DNA from: Bacteroidota bacterium
GTDB lineage: Bacteria > Bacteroidota > Bacteroidia > Bacteroidales > Tannerellaceae
Assembly: GCA_023429375.1 (NCBI GenBank)
Contig: JAEYVY010000016.1
Coordinates: 124,001 to 188,000, forward strand
Direction of reading: 5' to 3'
DNA length: 64,000 bases
Every line of letters starts with the position of its first letter. The stretch's first letter is position 1. The position numbers and the translations under genes are program-made. The notes under the pieces are model-generated. The model ran no database searches, had not been told where the DNA came from, and saw only the letters and a program-made list of their open reading frames with translations. Shown one piece after another: positions 62,923-64,000 of the stretch.

Positions 62923-62971
62923 ACACAATTTATTTATTTTACACAGAATAAAGGAAAAATCGAAAATCCAA

Positions 62972-63406
62972 TTACCAAAGCACAGTGATTTTGAACAGAT
63001 GGGCTTCAGGTTTATAACCTGGCTGAGCTTCGTCAAACAAATCATTTGCTCCTATCGTAAACCGGATCCATCCCGGTCCATAAGAATAATTGATCGTTTC
63101 TGCAAAATATCCTCCATCATAAAAATATTCTGTCAATGGCAACGGATAATAGGCCCCACCGTCTTTTAGTTCAACAGTAATTATGCCATCAGTTACAGCA
63201 AACGGATCAATCCTACCATCTTCAAAAACACAGTAGAAAACACCGTTTTGCGAGTCTTTTATCCAATCGCTCTTTTGAACTCTTTTTTCAAAGACATTCC
63301 AATTTCCTACTCCTGAAGGCCCTTCAGGTCCCATTGGCCCTTCACAAGAAGAAAACAGACCCATGCAAAAGACAATTATCAACAACGAAATAAATTTAAT
63401 TCGCAT
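62972..63406 (-). CDS. Small lipoprotein with a short collagen-like start
   Basis: About 144 residues from the Met at 63406; the upstream frame to 63481 is not signal-like. The lipobox 'CMGLFSSC' (Cys20 or so) is followed at once by 'EGPMGPEGPSG', three Gly-Pro-x type triplets, then a beta-rich domain ('NGVFYCVFEDGRIDP', 'GGYFAETINYSYGPGW'). The short collagen-like stalk probably lifts the domain off the membrane. Function is unknown. It is codirectional with the protease gene, 49 bases upstream of it, and may share its transcript. Confidence 0.72.
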   Translation of the reverse strand: MRIKFISLLIIVFCMGLFSSCEGPMGPEGPSGVGNWNVFEKRVQKSDWIKDSQNGVFYCVFEDGRIDPFAVTDGIITVELKDGGAYYPLPLTEYFYDGGYFAETINYSYGPGWIRFTIGANDLFDEAQPGYKPEAHLFKITVLW

Positions 63407-63529
63407 AAAAATAGGTTTTAATATTTCATTTAAGATTATTTCCTTACGAAGATACATTATTCGACAATACAACAATTCCATTCATCAGGAGAAAACTTTG
63501 AAAACATACCGTTGAAAAATAAAAACGAC

Positions 63530-63610
63530 TGGGATGATTTTCTATTTCCATATATATGGTAAAACTTTACTATATATGTAGAAAAGTTTTTCTATATATA
63601 TAGAAAAAGA
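63530..63610. repeat. Modular AT-rich intergenic repeat, copy near 63.5 kb
   Basis: GGGATGATTTTC, then the palindrome CCATATATATGG (63548-63559), then GTAGAAAAG and the perfect 18-base palindrome TTTCTATATATATAGAAA (63589-63606). The last part matches the 42.9-kb copy exactly over GTAGAAAAG plus the palindrome. Confidence 0.75.
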
Positions 63611-63687
63611 AAAAGACAGGTATAAAAGTAAAAAAACATAGGGGTGTTTTTAGAAAACAAAACGCTGACTTACAAATAAGAAAGGTG

Positions 63688-63695
63688 TATATTTG
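63688..63695 (+). promoter_or_regulatory. -7 element of carB
   Basis: TATATTTG, matching TAnnTTTG, 115 bases before the carB ATG, so the leader is about 105-110 bases long. No clear -33 was found. Confidence 0.6.
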
Positions 63696-63714
63696 CAAAA
63701 CAATAAAAAATTAG

Positions 63715-63767
63715 GGACAAACTCTGTTGCTCTTCTCTTGTATGAGGGAAGAAAAAGAGTTGCGTCC
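63715..63767 (+). promoter_or_regulatory. Two-part hairpin in the carB leader
   Basis: The outer stem GGAC and AACTCT pairs with AGAGTT and GTCC. The inner stem CTTCTCT/AGGGAAG (7 pairs, one T-G) closes a 6-base loop TGTATG. It lies between the promoter and the carB start and is a candidate pyrimidine- or arginine-responsive control element; no known class was recognised. Confidence 0.6.
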
Positions 63768-63810
63768 AATTGATTGTATAAGCACGTTTTACATTCATAA
63801 AATCAAGAAC

Positions 63811-64000
63811 ATGACTACGATGTCGAAAAGCGAAATTAAAAAGGTAATTGTATTAGGTTCAGGAGCACTAAAGATTGGTCAAGCCGGAGAATTTGATTAT
63901 TCCGGTTCACAGGCTTTGAAGGCAATGCGTGAAGAAGGTATCAAGACGGTATTGATTAATCCCAATATCGCTACCATACAAACTTCTGAAGGCGTAGCAG
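63811..64000 (+). CDS. carB: Carbamoyl-phosphate synthase large subunit, 3' part missing
   Basis: Only the first 63 residues are in the window; the rest runs off the right edge. After a short start ('MTTMSKSEIKK') comes 'VIVLGSGALKIGQAGEFDYS', 'GSQALKAMREEG' and 'NPNIATIQTSEGVA', the canonical ATP-grasp N-terminal sequence of CarB. The enzyme combines glutamine-derived ammonia, bicarbonate and ATP for pyrimidine and arginine synthesis. Start at 63811 or the Met at 63820. The upstream promoter and hairpin leader suggest regulation; carA is not seen in this window. Confidence 0.93.
   Translation, partial: MTTMSKSEIKKVIVLGSGALKIGQAGEFDYSGSQALKAMREEGIKTVLINPNIATIQTSEGVA

Larger units (their letters stand above)
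63482..63810. other. Intergenic region upstream of carB
   Basis: These 329 bases carry no gene. They contain the AT-rich repeat at 63.5 kb, the carB promoter (TATATTTG, 63688-63695) and the hairpin leader (63715-63767). The lipoprotein's upstream region also lies here. Confidence 0.8.

Noticed and set aside
63043..63481. Longer N-terminal extensions of the tricorn-like protease and the small lipoprotein
   Set aside because: The extended parts lack signal-peptide character, while the internal Met residues start clear signal sequences.

Overview
This window is a chromosomal segment from a Bacteroidales bacterium. The evidence is two SusC/SusD systems with paired ECF sigma and FecR anti-sigma genes, promoters with the Bacteroidetes -7 element (TAnnTTTG), Bacteroidetes-only families (DUF1573, FimB/Mfa2-like, DUF6340-like) and an AT-rich base composition. 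A Parabacteroides/Tannerellaceae-like host is my inference from gene content; the sequence alone does not prove it. I see no phage, integrase, transposase, rRNA or CRISPR array.

Layout. 1-10.3 kb: the 3' part of a PorE-like OmpA-family protein, then a minus-strand block with meaB, two DUF1573 secreted proteins and a giant alpha-2-macroglobulin. 10.4-11.7 kb: folA and thyA. 12.1-21.9 kb: PUL-A, made of an ECF sigma gene, divergent fecR, susC, susD, an exported Gfo/Idh/MocA dehydrogenase and an exported TIM-barrel isomerase/epimerase. 21.9-35.3 kb: PUL-B, all on the minus strand, made of sigma, fecR, susC, susD, a large propeller-like lipoprotein and two paralogous secreted FAD-dependent oxidoreductases. 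A lipoprotein galM lies divergently next to it. 36.8-47.6 kb: housekeeping and small genes (valS, an exported isomerase, a DUF6340-like lipoprotein, tRNA-Thr, a cupin, trpS, a phosphoesterase, a Cys-pair protein, tcdA, a FimB/Mfa2-like lipoprotein). 47.8-53.6 kb: an isomerase/phosphoesterase pair and the ddh-lgt-fprA-nagB run. 53.7-59.5 kb: a MacAB-TolC-type exporter with two permeases. 59.7-64 kb: a tricorn-like S41 protease, a small lipoprotein and the start of carB behind a structured leader.

How it works together. The most distinctive region is 12-36 kb. Two adjacent TonB-dependent uptake systems, each with its own trans-envelope sigma/anti-sigma switch, carry no recognisable glycoside hydrolase, polysaccharide lyase or sulfatase. 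Their accessory enzymes are redox proteins sent across the inner membrane: NAD(P)-type Gfo/Idh plus a TIM-barrel partner in PUL-A, and two FAD oxidoreductases with an N-terminal sugar-binding-like domain in PUL-B. I infer an oxidative rather than hydrolytic glycan or glycoside processing locus, possibly of the 3-keto-glycoside type. The substrate is unknown.

Non-coding structure of note: a family of AT-rich modular intergenic repeats at about 11.8, 42.9 and 63.5 kb, hairpins between fecR and susC in both PULs, and a long hairpin in the carB leader.
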